Below, piece by piece: positions 1 to 7,074 of a stretch of 31,349 nt of DNA. This DNA is from an uncultured Bacteroidales bacterium (GTDB lineage Bacteria > Bacteroidota > Bacteroidia > Bacteroidales > Paludibacteraceae), in NCBI GenBank assembly GCA_902799875.1, contig CADCCH010000020.1, positions 1 to 31,349 of the forward strand. Reading direction: 5' to 3'. The position numbers and the translations under genes were made by a program. The notes below the pieces were generated by a model. That model ran no database searches. It was not told the DNA's origin and saw nothing but the letters and a program-made list of their open reading frames with translations. Position 1 is the stretch's first letter, and each line of letters opens with the position of its first letter.

Positions 1-95
1 GGACAAGTCCAATCTTCAGGGAGTTCATTAAACGCTTTGCCTTCTACGCTGGGGTCATATTCGTACCCGCAGACATCACAAATGTACTTTGCCAT
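1..95 (-). CDS. Rubredoxin, N-terminal part (runs off the window)
   Basis: Reading down from the ATG at 95, the first residues are [15 protein letters not shown], followed by a segment with ELPEDWTC. The CxxCGYxYDP knuckle and the LPxDWxC start of the second knuckle are the signature of rubredoxin, a small one-iron electron carrier of the cytoplasm. Only 31 codons lie in the window; the second Cys pair is cut by the edge. The gene starts about 40 bp past the 3' end of a tRNA-like remnant, and I see no clear promoter in the AT-rich gap between them. Confidence 0.85.
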   Translation of the reverse strand, partial: MAKYICDVCGYEYDPSVEGKAFNELPEDWTC

Positions 96-132
96 AGTTA
101 TAAAATTTTATGTGAATAAGTTTTTTATTTTT

Positions 133-217
133 TGTGGAGTATAACGGACACGCAATAATCGTGCCATTGCGGCTAAGAACTCTCACCGATCGCTCTAGCC
201 AGATGAGCTAATACCCC
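133..217 (-). repeat. tRNA-Ala-like remnant A (85 nt, both ends kept, middle diverged)
   Basis: On the minus strand the element opens with GGGGTATTAGCTCA and closes with ATACTCCACA. The two ends pair as a 7-bp acceptor stem with a G3:U70 wobble, the identity element of alanine tRNA. U8, A9, a D-stem (GCTC/GAGC) and the GG of the D-loop are intact. The middle is unlike a tRNA: there is no TTCRA T-loop, an unrelated CGCAAT/ATTGCG hairpin sits there, and the length to the discriminator is 83 instead of 73. It is therefore a remnant, not a working tRNA. The stop codon of the upstream small gene lies 2 bp from its 5' end. Confidence 0.75.
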
Positions 218-219
218 AA

Positions 220-405
220 TTATATTGCTTGAGCAAGGTATTCGTCGCCCATTAGATATAAACCGGTCGCGGGATCGTGAAGTTCTTTGCTTAGCGGAGA
301 TGTATAGAACAACTCAAACGCACGAGAGGCACTAATCCCCTTACGCTCGCTGATACGTGTTACCACACGACCAATCTTATTCCACATCAATACATCGCTT
401 AACAT
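220..405 (-). CDS. Small DUF3791-like protein (second of a pair flanking DUF3990)
   Basis: This 61-residue cytoplasmic protein has no signal peptide or membrane segment. The segment from about residue 22 to 57 (ASRAFELFYTSP, then LHDPATGLYLMGDEYL) resembles the small DUF3791-type proteins that sit beside DUF3990 genes. I assign it by resemblance, without a catalytic motif. Its ATG overlaps the 3' end of the DUF3990 gene by 7 bp and is preceded by TAAGGAGG at about 413-420, a strong Shine-Dalgarno sequence, which is unusual in this phylum and suggests the gene was acquired or needs high translation. Its stop abuts tRNA-like remnant A. The likely role is antitoxin or partner of the DUF3990 protein; this is inferred from arrangement only. 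Confidence 0.6.
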   Translation of the reverse strand: MLSDVLMWNKIGRVVTRISERKGISASRAFELFYTSPLSKELHDPATGLYLMGDEYLAQAI

Positions 406-884
406 TTGATAGCCTCCTTAAAATGCAAGTATTTATCAATGGCTTGCTGATTCAAAATACAAATCTGATGATTCGGCTGATGTTTGCTCAGTTCTTGCAG
501 CGCATATTCAGCACTTACCGTTCCGGCAATATACCCCTCCACCATATCGATTACACGATCATTAGCTATACCGCCCTCAATACAATCAAACCCTTTCCAG
601 GGTATTTTGCCTGTTCGGCTATTTGCTATAAAATTGAGCCAATCGGCATCGTAATGCGGGAAAAACAGATATCGATAGTTGGCGCGGATAGCATCTATGT
701 CTAATTCGTATACCGAAAGTATCTTCTCGCCTTTGCGCTGACGAGCCATCCTATCTGCCCACAACTCCGCTTGTTCGCGCAAAAGGGTTACATAAAAACC
801 TTTGCCAAAATCCAATCCTTCGCGACCGGCACTTACCAGTGGGTTAGCAATTGCTTCTGTTCCTCCGTGGTATACTTCAATCAT
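399..884 (-). CDS. DUF3990 family protein, predicted ADP-ribosyltransferase-fold toxin candidate
   Basis: The protein has 161 residues. It begins MIEVYHGGTEAI and carries LDFGKGFYVT near residues 28-37 and FDCIEGGIANDRV near residues 96-108. These three blocks are typical of DUF3990, a family whose fold is generally placed with ADP-ribosyltransferases; the YHG and GFYVT blocks correspond to the NAD-binding His and Tyr of such folds. I chose the ATG at 884, not the longer reading frame, because it forms an ATGA overlap with the upstream gene's stop, the usual sign of translational coupling. DUF3791-type genes flank it on both sides, which fits a toxin-antitoxin or defence locus. The target is unknown. 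Confidence 0.75.
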   Translation of the reverse strand: MIEVYHGGTEAIANPLVSAGREGLDFGKGFYVTLLREQAELWADRMARQRKGEKILSVYELDIDAIRANYRYLFFPHYDADWLNFIANSRTGKIPWKGFDCIEGGIANDRVIDMVEGYIAGTVSAEYALQELSKHQPNHQICILNQQAIDKYLHFKEAIKC

Positions 885-1132
885 AGGCCTTGTTTTTGTT
901 CCCACAATTCGAGGGTATAGATAATATCTTTGGTTACATTCTCGCGGCTCTCGCTGTGCAATACCTCATAGCATGGGATAATGTAGTCGTCTATAAGGTT
1001 CACGCGCGCCATGCGGCGATAAATCTCGTCTGCCGGTTGCTGTAATGCTGATGCAACCGATTCCACGCAGGAAGCAGTGAATATATTGCGACTTTCCGCA
1101 GAAGAGGGATTATATATATATGGCTCGCTCAT
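881..1132 (-). CDS. DUF3791 family protein (first gene of the DUF3791-DUF3990 operon)
   Basis: The protein has 83 residues from the ATG at 1132 (MSEPYIYNPSS). The body, with FTASCVESVASAL, then YRRMARVNLIDDYIIPCYEVLH and a final helix ending LELWEQKQGL, matches the DUF3791 pattern of a short helical protein found next to DUF3990. A longer frame could begin at a TTG at 1150, but that codon lies inside the promoter's inverted repeat at the expected transcript start, so ATG 1132 is preferred. No Shine-Dalgarno sequence is visible. The gene overlaps the DUF3990 gene by ATGA. The likely role is antitoxin or regulator of the trio, possibly binding the inverted repeat at 1149-1167; this is an inference. 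Confidence 0.7.
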   Translation of the reverse strand: MSEPYIYNPSSAESRNIFTASCVESVASALQQPADEIYRRMARVNLIDDYIIPCYEVLHSESRENVTKDIIYTLELWEQKQGL

Positions 1133-1148
1133 TTTTGATACCCTAATC

Positions 1149-1192
1149 AACTTTGCGCTGCAAAGTTACTGCTTTTTTTTCATATATACAAA
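1149..1192 (-). promoter_or_regulatory. Promoter P1 with operator-like inverted repeat
   Basis: On the minus strand TTTG (1189-1192), a 20-bp spacer and TAACTTTG (1161-1168) form a full Bacteroidetes promoter. A perfect inverted repeat, AACTTTGC-AGC-GCAAAGTT (1149-1167), overlaps the -7 box and the expected start point. Most of its upstream arm is not transcribed, so it should act as a DNA operator, not an RNA hairpin. It drives the DUF3791-DUF3990 trio. Confidence 0.8.
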
Positions 1193-1193
1193 T

Positions 1194-1218
1194 AAATCTG
1201 CACTTTTAATGCAGATTT
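1194..1218. repeat. Palindrome copy 1 upstream of P1
   Basis: AAATCTGCA and TGCAGATTT form a 9-bp inverted repeat around a 7-nt loop, 1 bp upstream of the -33 element of P1. A nearly identical palindrome stands at the same place before promoter P2 (2284-2305). Transcribed from KilA-N it could also act as a weak terminator, but here the T-run is interrupted. Confidence 0.75.
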
Positions 1219-1226
1219 GTTGTTTT

Positions 1227-1272
1227 TGTGGAGTATAGCGGACTCAGAAGGGAGTGGATGAGCTAATACCCC
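1227..1272 (-). repeat. tRNA-Ala-like remnant B (46 nt, internally deleted)
   Basis: The minus strand reads GGGGTATTAGCTCATC at the 5' end and TGAGTCCGCTATACTCCACA at the 3' end, so both acceptor strands (with G3:U70), the start of the D-arm and most of the 3' T-arm survive, joined by about 10 nt. The D-stem closing strand, the anticodon arm and the variable loop are gone. Its 5' end is 5 bp past the KilA-N stop codon. The T-stem differs from those of remnants A and C. Confidence 0.75.
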
Positions 1273-1277
1273 GATGA

Positions 1278-2105
1278 CTATGCCTTTAGTATATGCTTGC
1301 TTTCTACATTCTCCAGCACGGTCATTTGCTGGATAGCTATTTTGTTGAGTTTATAAAGTCGCTCTTGTTGCGGCATGCCTTCGTTGATGAAGACAGCATT
1401 AAGGTTCTCCATATTGCTCAAACAGATCAGCTGATTGATGGTCGCATAATCGCGGATATTCCCCTTATCGTCAGAATGTGCGTCACGCCATTCTTTTGCT
1501 GTGATGCCGAAGAGCGCTACATTGAGCACATCAGCCTCGTTGGCATAGATAAGCGAACGATGATATTGGTCAATTTCCTGGGGAATAAGGTGCTCTTTGA
1601 TGGCATCGGTATGGATATGGTAGTTGATCTTTGCCAACTCTCGTTTTGCAGACCAACCTAGTGTTTTTTGTTCTTCCTCTTTGAGACGCTGGAATTCCTT
1701 AATTAAATAGAGTTCAAATTCAACGGATACCCAACTTGCGAACTTAAATGCAATATCCCGCTGTGCAAAAGTGCCACCATATCTGCCAGACATAGCCACA
1801 AGTCCTATAGCGCGCGTAGCCTCAATCCATCGGCTCGGGGAAAGCGTGAAAGCATTCAATCCAGCTTGGCTTCTAAACCCCTCGAATTCGAGGGGGTTAA
1901 AATTGGGATTATTCAACATCTCCCATAACCCAAGATACTCCAATGTATTACGATTGCGCATCCAATTACCGACAACTCCATTAGGATCTTCGGCATTCTT
2001 TTGTCTTGCAATATCTGTGATACAGATATAGTCCATTCCGTTCTGAACAAAAGAACGAACGGTTGTATCTTTTACTATTATGGATTGTGTTTTGGTCATC
2101 TTCAT
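1278..2105 (-). CDS. KilA-N domain protein
   Basis: The protein has 275 residues. An N-terminal KilA-N DNA-binding domain spans roughly residues 10-145, with DYICITDIARQKN, GVVGNWMRNRNTLEYLGLWE and the closing segment GGTFAQRDIAFKFASWVSVEFELYLIKEFQRLKEEE typical of the family. The C-terminal half (about 150-275) is helical and carries no motif I recognise, apart from LFGITAKEWRDAH, common in chromosomal KilA-N proteins of this phylum. KilA-N proteins are frequent in phages and mobile islands and are thought to act as DNA-binding regulators or antirepressors. The gene has no close partner, begins 17 bp past remnant C and ends 5 bp before remnant B. The ATG at 2099 is an alternative start. Confidence 0.85.
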   Translation of the reverse strand: MKMTKTQSIIVKDTTVRSFVQNGMDYICITDIARQKNAEDPNGVVGNWMRNRNTLEYLGLWEMLNNPNFNPLEFEGFRSQAGLNAFTLSPSRWIEATRAIGLVAMSGRYGGTFAQRDIAFKFASWVSVEFELYLIKEFQRLKEEEQKTLGWSAKRELAKINYHIHTDAIKEHLIPQEIDQYHRSLIYANEADVLNVALFGITAKEWRDAHSDDKGNIRDYATINQLICLSNMENLNAVFINEGMPQQERLYKLNKIAIQQMTVLENVESKHILKA

Positions 2106-2121
2106 TACTTATGTCTTTTTT

Positions 2122-2137
2122 TGTGGAGTATAGGAGA
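2122..2137 (-). repeat. tRNA-Ala-like remnant C (3' end only)
   Basis: The minus strand reads TCTCCTATACTCCACA followed by a run of A. It shares ATACTCCACAAAAA with remnants A and B, in the same orientation. The six bases TCTCCT are a plausible T-stem 3' half that differs from A and B. No 5' half (GGGGTAT) is visible nearby. It starts directly at the stop codon of the Bro-N remnant. Confidence 0.65.
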
Positions 2138-2215
2138 CTATTTATCTTTATCCTCATCAAGCGGTAATTTCAGTTGGTTACAATTTGTAACCAACTCATT
2201 TCCTTCCTTTGTTTT
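2138..2215 (-). pseudogene. Remnant of a Bro-N/DinD-like antirepressor protein
   Basis: The frame encodes about 25 residues with KEGNELVTNCNQLKLP, ending in an acidic-lysine tail and TAG. The run EGNExVTNCxxLK is a conserved stretch of Bro-N domain proteins (phage antirepressor or DinD-like), from memory of the family. No start codon exists in this frame; an ATG at about 2230 opens a different frame that stops after 19 codons, so the fragment is decayed or frameshifted. A 10-bp hairpin (2172-2196) lies inside this coding stretch. The intact relative would be more than 200 residues long. Confidence 0.5.
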
Positions 2216-2236
2216 TTATTGTCTTCCATAGTAAAA

Positions 2237-2281
2237 ACCTTTGCGTGTGCAAAGGTACAACAAAAATTTGACATATACAAA
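2237..2281 (-). promoter_or_regulatory. Promoter P2 with operator-like inverted repeat
   Basis: TTTG (2278-2281), a 20-bp spacer and TACCTTTG (2250-2257) read on the minus strand. The perfect inverted repeat ACCTTTGC-ACAC-GCAAAGGT (2237-2256) covers the -7 box and start region, as at P1. It would transcribe the Bro-N remnant and KilA-N. Confidence 0.8.
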
Positions 2282-2305
2282 AAAATCTGCACTTTAATGC
2301 AGATT
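2279..2305 (-). terminator. Rho-independent terminator of the long V-ATPase/umuDC unit, fused to promoter P2
   Basis: On the minus strand AATCTGCA-TTAAAG-TGCAGATT forms an 8-bp hairpin followed by an unbroken T-run, 10 bp past the DUF456 stop codon. The last T residues and the next G are also the -33 TTTG of promoter P2, so terminator and promoter share bases. It is the sister of the palindrome at 1194-1218. Confidence 0.75.
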
Positions 2306-2315
2306 CTTTGCTTTT

Positions 2316-2789
2316 CTACCAAATTGCCTGGATGAGATATACGGTCATCAGACCGCAGGCAATGAGTTTGAGGATAGTTCCGAAAAGGATACCGACGAAA
2401 CTACCCCAGCCTGCTTTGAGAGCGGCTTGCAGTTCTTTACCTGCAAGAAGTTCGCCAATGATCGCACCTACCAGCGGACCCAGGATAACGCCTATTGCGC
2501 CAAAGAAAAGTCCGACGAATACGCCAATCGTGCTCCCCCAGACTCCCCATTTTGTGCCGCCGTAGTGCTTTGTTCCCCATGCAGGGACAAGATAATCCAG
2601 CACGGAGATGATAACTACAACAACACCCCAAATCAGCAAAAACTGCCACGAGAAATCCACACGATCGGTGGCTTGTGCGATCCACAGACCTGCATAGGCA
2701 ATAGGCGTGCCCGGAAGACCGGGCACTATACAACCGATAAACCCGATCAGGATAAAAACAAACGCGATGACTAACAATGCAATATCCAT
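2316..2789 (-). CDS. DUF456 family integral membrane protein
   Basis: The protein has 157 residues and is almost wholly hydrophobic. An N-terminal membrane pair contains FIGCIVPGLPGTPIAYAGLW (about residues 17-36), the proline-glycine signature of DUF456. Further segments lie near 48-67, then a Gly-rich pair GVFVGLFFGAIGVILGPLVGAIIGE (about 89-113) and a final helix near 130-152. The family's function is unknown; the Gly-zipper-like repeats suggest tight helix packing. It is the last gene of the long minus-strand unit, 2 bp after umuC, and is followed by the terminator. Nothing links it to UmuC beyond co-transcription. Confidence 0.85.
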   Translation of the reverse strand: MDIALLVIAFVFILIGFIGCIVPGLPGTPIAYAGLWIAQATDRVDFSWQFLLIWGVVVVIISVLDYLVPAWGTKHYGGTKWGVWGSTIGVFVGLFFGAIGVILGPLVGAIIGELLAGKELQAALKAGWGSFVGILFGTILKLIACGLMTVYLIQAIW

Positions 2790-2791
2790 AA

Positions 2792-4054
2792 TTATGTTGC
2801 TTTAAGGGTGATAATATCGCGCAGATCGGTGGTATAAAGCGGAGACTTGTGCTCGTTCTTATACACCGTTTGCTGCGATTGTATTTGTGAACCAAGGATG
2901 ATAGCGCGCTTGCCGTGACGATCATCGATATGATCCAACACACGCTGAAGACGCTTGTCCTTATCCCGGTCCTTGGTGTCAAACAGATCCGGCACAACGG
3001 CCGTTTCCGGAATGATCTTGAGTAACACGACCCCGGCCTTTTTATATAGCGCGCCCGGTCTGTACGCTCGTCGGAAAGCAGCCAAGGCATAGGAGATTAG
3101 TTCCTGACTATTGGATGTCGCGACCGGCAATGTGACCAGTTCCGACAAGTAATGTTGCTCTATATCCGTACGGAAAGCCGACGTGTGCGCATAGACATAG
3201 AGTTGTTGCGCAACGGATTTCTGTACCCGAAGTTCTCTGGCACAATGCGCACAGAAATTGGCAATCTGTTCTTCGAGAAGCGTCTGATCCGTGATTGCAG
3301 ATGCAAAGGTGCGCGAGGTTGTAATCGACTGCTTCATAGGCAGTTCTGTATTATCTATCACATCCTGTCCGCGCAGTTCCTGCCAGGTCAGCAAACCCGG
3401 CTTATGCAGCATGTTTTGCGCAAAAGCAGACGATTTCTGCGCAAAGTCCAGTGCGGTTTTGATACCGGCATTCTGGAGCTTGGCTTTGGCTCGTCGCCCT
3501 ATTCCCCATACATCGCCGATCTCGAAGGTAGAGAGCGCTTTGAGGCGTTGTTCTTCCGTACGGATCTCGCACACGCCGTGATACCCCGGGTATTTCTTGG
3601 CGTACTTGGAGGCAACTTTAGCGAGGGTCTTGGACGAAGCAATCCCAATAGAAACCGGAATCCCTACTCCCCGTCGGATCGCCTTCACCAGTTGCTCACA
3701 GTACGCTTTCTGTCGTTCCGCCTGGATGTGGTCGATATTAAAGAAACACTCGTCAATCGAATACTGTTCAAAACGCGAAGTGTGACTCCGAATAATGGAC
3801 ATAACACGATTGGAAAGGTCACCGTACAGTGAGAAATTGGACGAGAAACAAACAATTCCTTCTTTATCCACAAGGTTCTTGATCTGGTAGATCGGTACGC
3901 CCATTTTGACACCGAGCGCCTTGGCTTCGTTGGAGCGGCTCACCACACAACCATCATTGCCGGAGAGTACAACAACGGGTTTCCCCTCCAAATCAGGACG
4001 GAAAACCCGTTCGCACGAGACGAAGAAATTATTGCAGTCAGCGAGCGCGTACAT
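2792..4054 (-). CDS. umuC: UmuC, Y-family DNA polymerase V catalytic subunit
   Basis: The protein has 420 residues, the usual UmuC length. It begins [18 protein letters not shown] with the first catalytic Asp and Tyr-Phe steric gate region, has [19 protein letters not shown] in the fingers, the catalytic SIDECF near residue 100 and a helix-hairpin-helix [16 protein letters not shown] near 180-200. The C-terminal little-finger and UmuC-specific DUF4113 tail follow. With UmuD' it forms the SOS translesion polymerase. The longer frame to 4096 would overlap umuD, so I use ATG 4054, two bases past the umuD stop. No LexA box is recognisable upstream. Confidence 0.95.
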   Translation of the reverse strand: MYALADCNNFFVSCERVFRPDLEGKPVVVLSGNDGCVVSRSNEAKALGVKMGVPIYQIKNLVDKEGIVCFSSNFSLYGDLSNRVMSIIRSHTSRFEQYSIDECFFNIDHIQAERQKAYCEQLVKAIRRGVGIPVSIGIASSKTLAKVASKYAKKYPGYHGVCEIRTEEQRLKALSTFEIGDVWGIGRRAKAKLQNAGIKTALDFAQKSSAFAQNMLHKPGLLTWQELRGQDVIDNTELPMKQSITTSRTFASAITDQTLLEEQIANFCAHCARELRVQKSVAQQLYVYAHTSAFRTDIEQHYLSELVTLPVATSNSQELISYALAAFRRAYRPGALYKKAGVVLLKIIPETAVVPDLFDTKDRDKDKRLQRVLDHIDDRHGKRAIILGSQIQSQQTVYKNEHKSPLYTTDLRDIITLKAT

Positions 4055-4056
4055 GG

Positions 4057-4488
4057 TTAGCGAGTTTTGTGAATCGCATAGGTCACCACTCCCCAAACCG
4101 CAAAATCATTATGCTTATCTACACGAATCGGTTGAAAATCAGGGTTGTGCGGAATGAGCCAAGCGCATTGTGCGTCTTCATCCAGTTTGAACTCCTTGAG
4201 CGTATATTCGCCATCGATATAGGCTACAATAAAATCGCCGTTCTTGGGCTCCAAACTGCGGTCTACTACGACGATATCGCCATCCAGAATCCCCGCGTCC
4301 CGCATCGAATCGCCTTCTACATGCGCATAAAAAGTAGTCTCGGGGTGCGGCGTCATCTCGCGTGCGAGGTTAATCCGCTCCCCGGCATGGTCGGCAGCAG
4401 GCGAAGGAAAACCGGCGTGAATCGACTCTGCGAACTCCAACGCCAACTCCGCCTGCTCCGAATCTGTGATGTCTATCAGCTTACTCAC
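4057..4488 (-). CDS. umuD: UmuD, self-cleaving SOS mutagenesis protein
   Basis: The protein has 143 residues with the LexA/UmuD peptidase layout. The cleavage site AGFPSPA puts the scissile bond between Ala25 and Gly26. The catalytic serine lies in GDSMRDAG (Ser61) and the lysine in GEYTLKEF (Lys98), matching Ser60/Lys97 of the E. coli protein. RecA filament-induced self-cleavage gives UmuD', which activates UmuC. The start codon is GTG, directly after the ferritin TAA with no gap, and translation is probably coupled to both neighbours. Confidence 0.95.
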   Translation of the reverse strand: MSKLIDITDSEQAELALEFAESIHAGFPSPAADHAGERINLAREMTPHPETTFYAHVEGDSMRDAGILDGDIVVVDRSLEPKNGDFIVAYIDGEYTLKEFKLDEDAQCAWLIPHNPDFQPIRVDKHNDFAVWGVVTYAIHKTR

Positions 4489-5010
4489 TTATGCTTTTGC
4501 TGCTAAAGGCGATGGTGTCGCATAGACGCGTGCTGCCAGCTCCTGGTCCAGCATGTACATGCCATAACCGTTACCATCAAGCATTCTGAGCTTATTGATG
4601 ATCTCAACGGCATTCTCTTCCTCTTCTACCTGCTCGTCGATGAACCATTGCAGACGACTCTGTGCTGCAAAATCCTTCTCCTCTACGGCGATATGCATCA
4701 GGTTGTTGATGAGCGACGTCACATGTTGCTCGTGTGCATAAGTAGCCTCAAAAGCAGCCAGCGGAGAAGCCCATTCGGTCTCTACGGCGTCAATAGCTTT
4801 GAGGATCACACGACCACCACGACTAATCAGATAATTGTAGAAAATCTGCGCGTGATCTTGCTCCTCTTTGAATTGGATAGAGAACCAGTTAGCCATTCCG
4901 CTATAGCCCTTGTCATGGCAATATGCAGACATACTAAGATACAGATATGCCGACCACATTTCGGCATTGATTTGCGCGTTGATAGCGTCTTCTAAACGTT
5001 TGGAAATCAT
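4489..5010 (-). CDS. ftnA: Bacterial non-heme ferritin
   Basis: The protein has 173 residues and forms the four-helix ferritin bundle. Ferroxidase residues are in the FtnA positions: Glu17, Glu50, His53, Glu94 and Gln126, with an acidic EEEE run after Gln126. There is no heme-ligand Met as in bacterioferritin. The product stores iron in 24-mer shells and limits Fenton damage. It sits 18 bp after the Bax-inhibitor gene and abuts umuD, so oxidative-damage protection and SOS repair are co-transcribed here. No promoter of its own is visible in the 18-bp gap. Confidence 0.93.
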   Translation of the reverse strand: MISKRLEDAINAQINAEMWSAYLYLSMSAYCHDKGYSGMANWFSIQFKEEQDHAQIFYNYLISRGGRVILKAIDAVETEWASPLAAFEATYAHEQHVTSLINNLMHIAVEEKDFAAQSRLQWFIDEQVEEEENAVEIINKLRMLDGNGYGMYMLDQELAARVYATPSPLAAKA

Positions 5011-5028
5011 ATCATTAAATGTATTTGA

Positions 5029-5736
5029 TTATTTCTTTTTACCGAATAAACTCAATAACCGCAACAGCAGGTTAATGAAGTCCAGATAGAGCGACAGCGC
5101 ACCGAGGAGCGCCAGTTTCATATTGCCCTCATTGACTGTCTCCTGGTCGAGCATCAGATTACGGATCTGTTGTGCGTCATAGACCGTCAAACCGGCAAAA
5201 ATCAGCACACCGATAGCCGAGATCCAGATGTTGTCCGGGTTACCCATAATAAGGCCCACAATAGAGGCGATGATCAGACCGACCAAAGCGATAATAAGGA
5301 ACGTCCCCATGCCGCTCAGGTCTTTCTTAGTCACTGTGCCCACGAAAGCCAGTACACCAAAAGCACCGGCCGTCACGAAGAAGATCTCTGCCACGCTGCC
5401 AAGTTCATAGACCATGAAGATCGAACTCAGTGTCGCCCCGTTGATTACGCAGTAAAGGGTGTAAAGCATCGAAGCCATCCCGAAACTCAGTTTCTGAATC
5501 GCGGCACTTAACACCACCACAAAGACCAACTCGGCGATGATCATTCCCCAGAACACCAGTTGGGATCCGAAGATGATCTGCTGCATAATGGGCGACGTAG
5601 CCACAATCCATGCCACCAGGCCTGTCAGTGCCAGACCACCTGTCATCCACAGATAGACGTTTCGCATCAATTCGGCTACCACATCCTTGCGGCGCTCGTC
5701 AATGATCGTTGTTTCTGCTGAATAAAGATTTTCCAT
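5029..5736 (-). CDS. Bax inhibitor-1 (YccA/YbhL-type) family membrane protein
   Basis: The protein has 235 residues with seven predicted membrane helices between about residues 27 and 230. The family marks are YCVINGATLSSIF near 94-106, GAFGVLAFVGTVTKKDLS near 123-140 and the Asp in LTVYDAQQIRN near 182-193, the C-terminal di-aspartate/pH-sensor region of the family. A short charged C-terminus (GKKK) follows. Bacterial members are calcium-leak or protease-associated membrane proteins; the precise role is unknown. It lies 3 bp after fabD. Confidence 0.9.
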   Translation of the reverse strand: MENLYSAETTIIDERRKDVVAELMRNVYLWMTGGLALTGLVAWIVATSPIMQQIIFGSQLVFWGMIIAELVFVVVLSAAIQKLSFGMASMLYTLYCVINGATLSSIFMVYELGSVAEIFFVTAGAFGVLAFVGTVTKKDLSGMGTFLIIALVGLIIASIVGLIMGNPDNIWISAIGVLIFAGLTVYDAQQIRNLMLDQETVNEGNMKLALLGALSLYLDFINLLLRLLSLFGKKK

Positions 5737-5739
5737 AAT

Positions 5740-6612
5740 TTAACCTACTTGTACGTCCGAATTAATCTTACGAATCAGACCCTTCAGCACATCGCCTGGA
5801 CCAAACTCAAAGAACTCGTTTGCCCCATCTGCAATCATATTTTGCACGCTCTGCGTCCAGCGAACGGGAGCTGTGAGTTGTTTGAGCAGGTTTTCGCGGA
5901 TGATTTCCGGCTCAACCGATGCCTGTGCCGTTACGTTCTGATAGATCGGACAGAAGGGTTTTCTAAACTCCGTTTTGTTGATCGCCTTGGCCAGATCCTC
6001 AGCGGCAGGAGCCATGAGCGGCGAGTGGAAAGCTCCACCTACCGGCAAGCGTAATGCACGACGAGCACCTGCTTCTTTGAGGGTAACGCAAGCTGCATCC
6101 ACCGCTTCTACCTCACCGGAGATCACGATCTGCCCCGGGCAATTGAAGTTAGCAGCTACCACTACCCCATCCTTATGATTCTTGCAGATCTCATCGACCT
6201 GTTCATCAGGAAGACCGAGAACAGCCGCCATCGTACCGGGATTGGCTTCACAGGCCGCCTGCATCGCTTGCGCACGCGCGCTCACTAATAATAAGGCGTC
6301 CTCGAAACGCAAAGCCCCACAAGCAACCAAGGCACTAAACTCACCTAAGCTATGACCTGCCACCATGTCGGGTTTCTCAATCGTCATCAGACGTTGAGCT
6401 ACCACCGAGTGCAGGAAGACAGCAGGCTGCGTCACTTTGGTCTGCTTCAGATCCTCTGCCGTGCCGTTGAACATCACATCGGTCAGCGAGAAGCCAAGCA
6501 GCCTGTCGGCTGCCTGACACATCTCGCGTGCCTCTGCGTGGGCATCGTACAGATCTTTGCACATACCCGGGAACTGGCTTCCCTGCCCCGGGAATACGAA
6601 TGCTTTAGCCAT
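5740..6612 (-). CDS. fabD: Malonyl-CoA:ACP transacylase
   Basis: The protein has 290 residues. FPGQGSQFPGM opens the fold, GHSLGEF holds the nucleophile Ser88, and GAFHSPLM holds the catalytic His196; Arg113 in the SARAQAMQ segment is the usual malonate-binding arginine. It loads malonyl groups onto acyl carrier protein for type II fatty acid synthesis. The gene is not with other fab genes but follows V-ATPase subunit K by 1 bp, so its expression should follow the ATPase operon. Confidence 0.95.
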   Translation of the reverse strand: MAKAFVFPGQGSQFPGMCKDLYDAHAEAREMCQAADRLLGFSLTDVMFNGTAEDLKQTKVTQPAVFLHSVVAQRLMTIEKPDMVAGHSLGEFSALVACGALRFEDALLLVSARAQAMQAACEANPGTMAAVLGLPDEQVDEICKNHKDGVVVAANFNCPGQIVISGEVEAVDAACVTLKEAGARRALRLPVGGAFHSPLMAPAAEDLAKAINKTEFRKPFCPIYQNVTAQASVEPEIIRENLLKQLTAPVRWTQSVQNMIADGANEFFEFGPGDVLKGLIRKINSDVQVG

Positions 6613-6613
6613 A

Positions 6614-7060
<447 letters not shown>

Positions 7061-7074
7061 TTATTTGTGATTAA

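Noticed and set aside
133..217. A functional tRNA gene
   Set aside because: The acceptor stem and D-arm fit, but no anticodon arm or T-loop can be drawn and it is 10 nt too long.
1133..1150. Longer N-terminus of the first DUF3791 protein from a TTG start
   Set aside because: The TTG falls at the edge of the operator and transcript start; ATG 1132 matches the family start better.
2172..2196. A 10-bp hairpin as an operator or terminator
   Set aside because: It lies within the Bro-N-like coding remnant (ELVTNCNQL codons) and has no T-run, so it is probably a by-product of that sequence.
4055..4096. Extended UmuC start
   Set aside because: It would overlap the umuD coding end, and UmuC proteins begin at [11 protein letters not shown].
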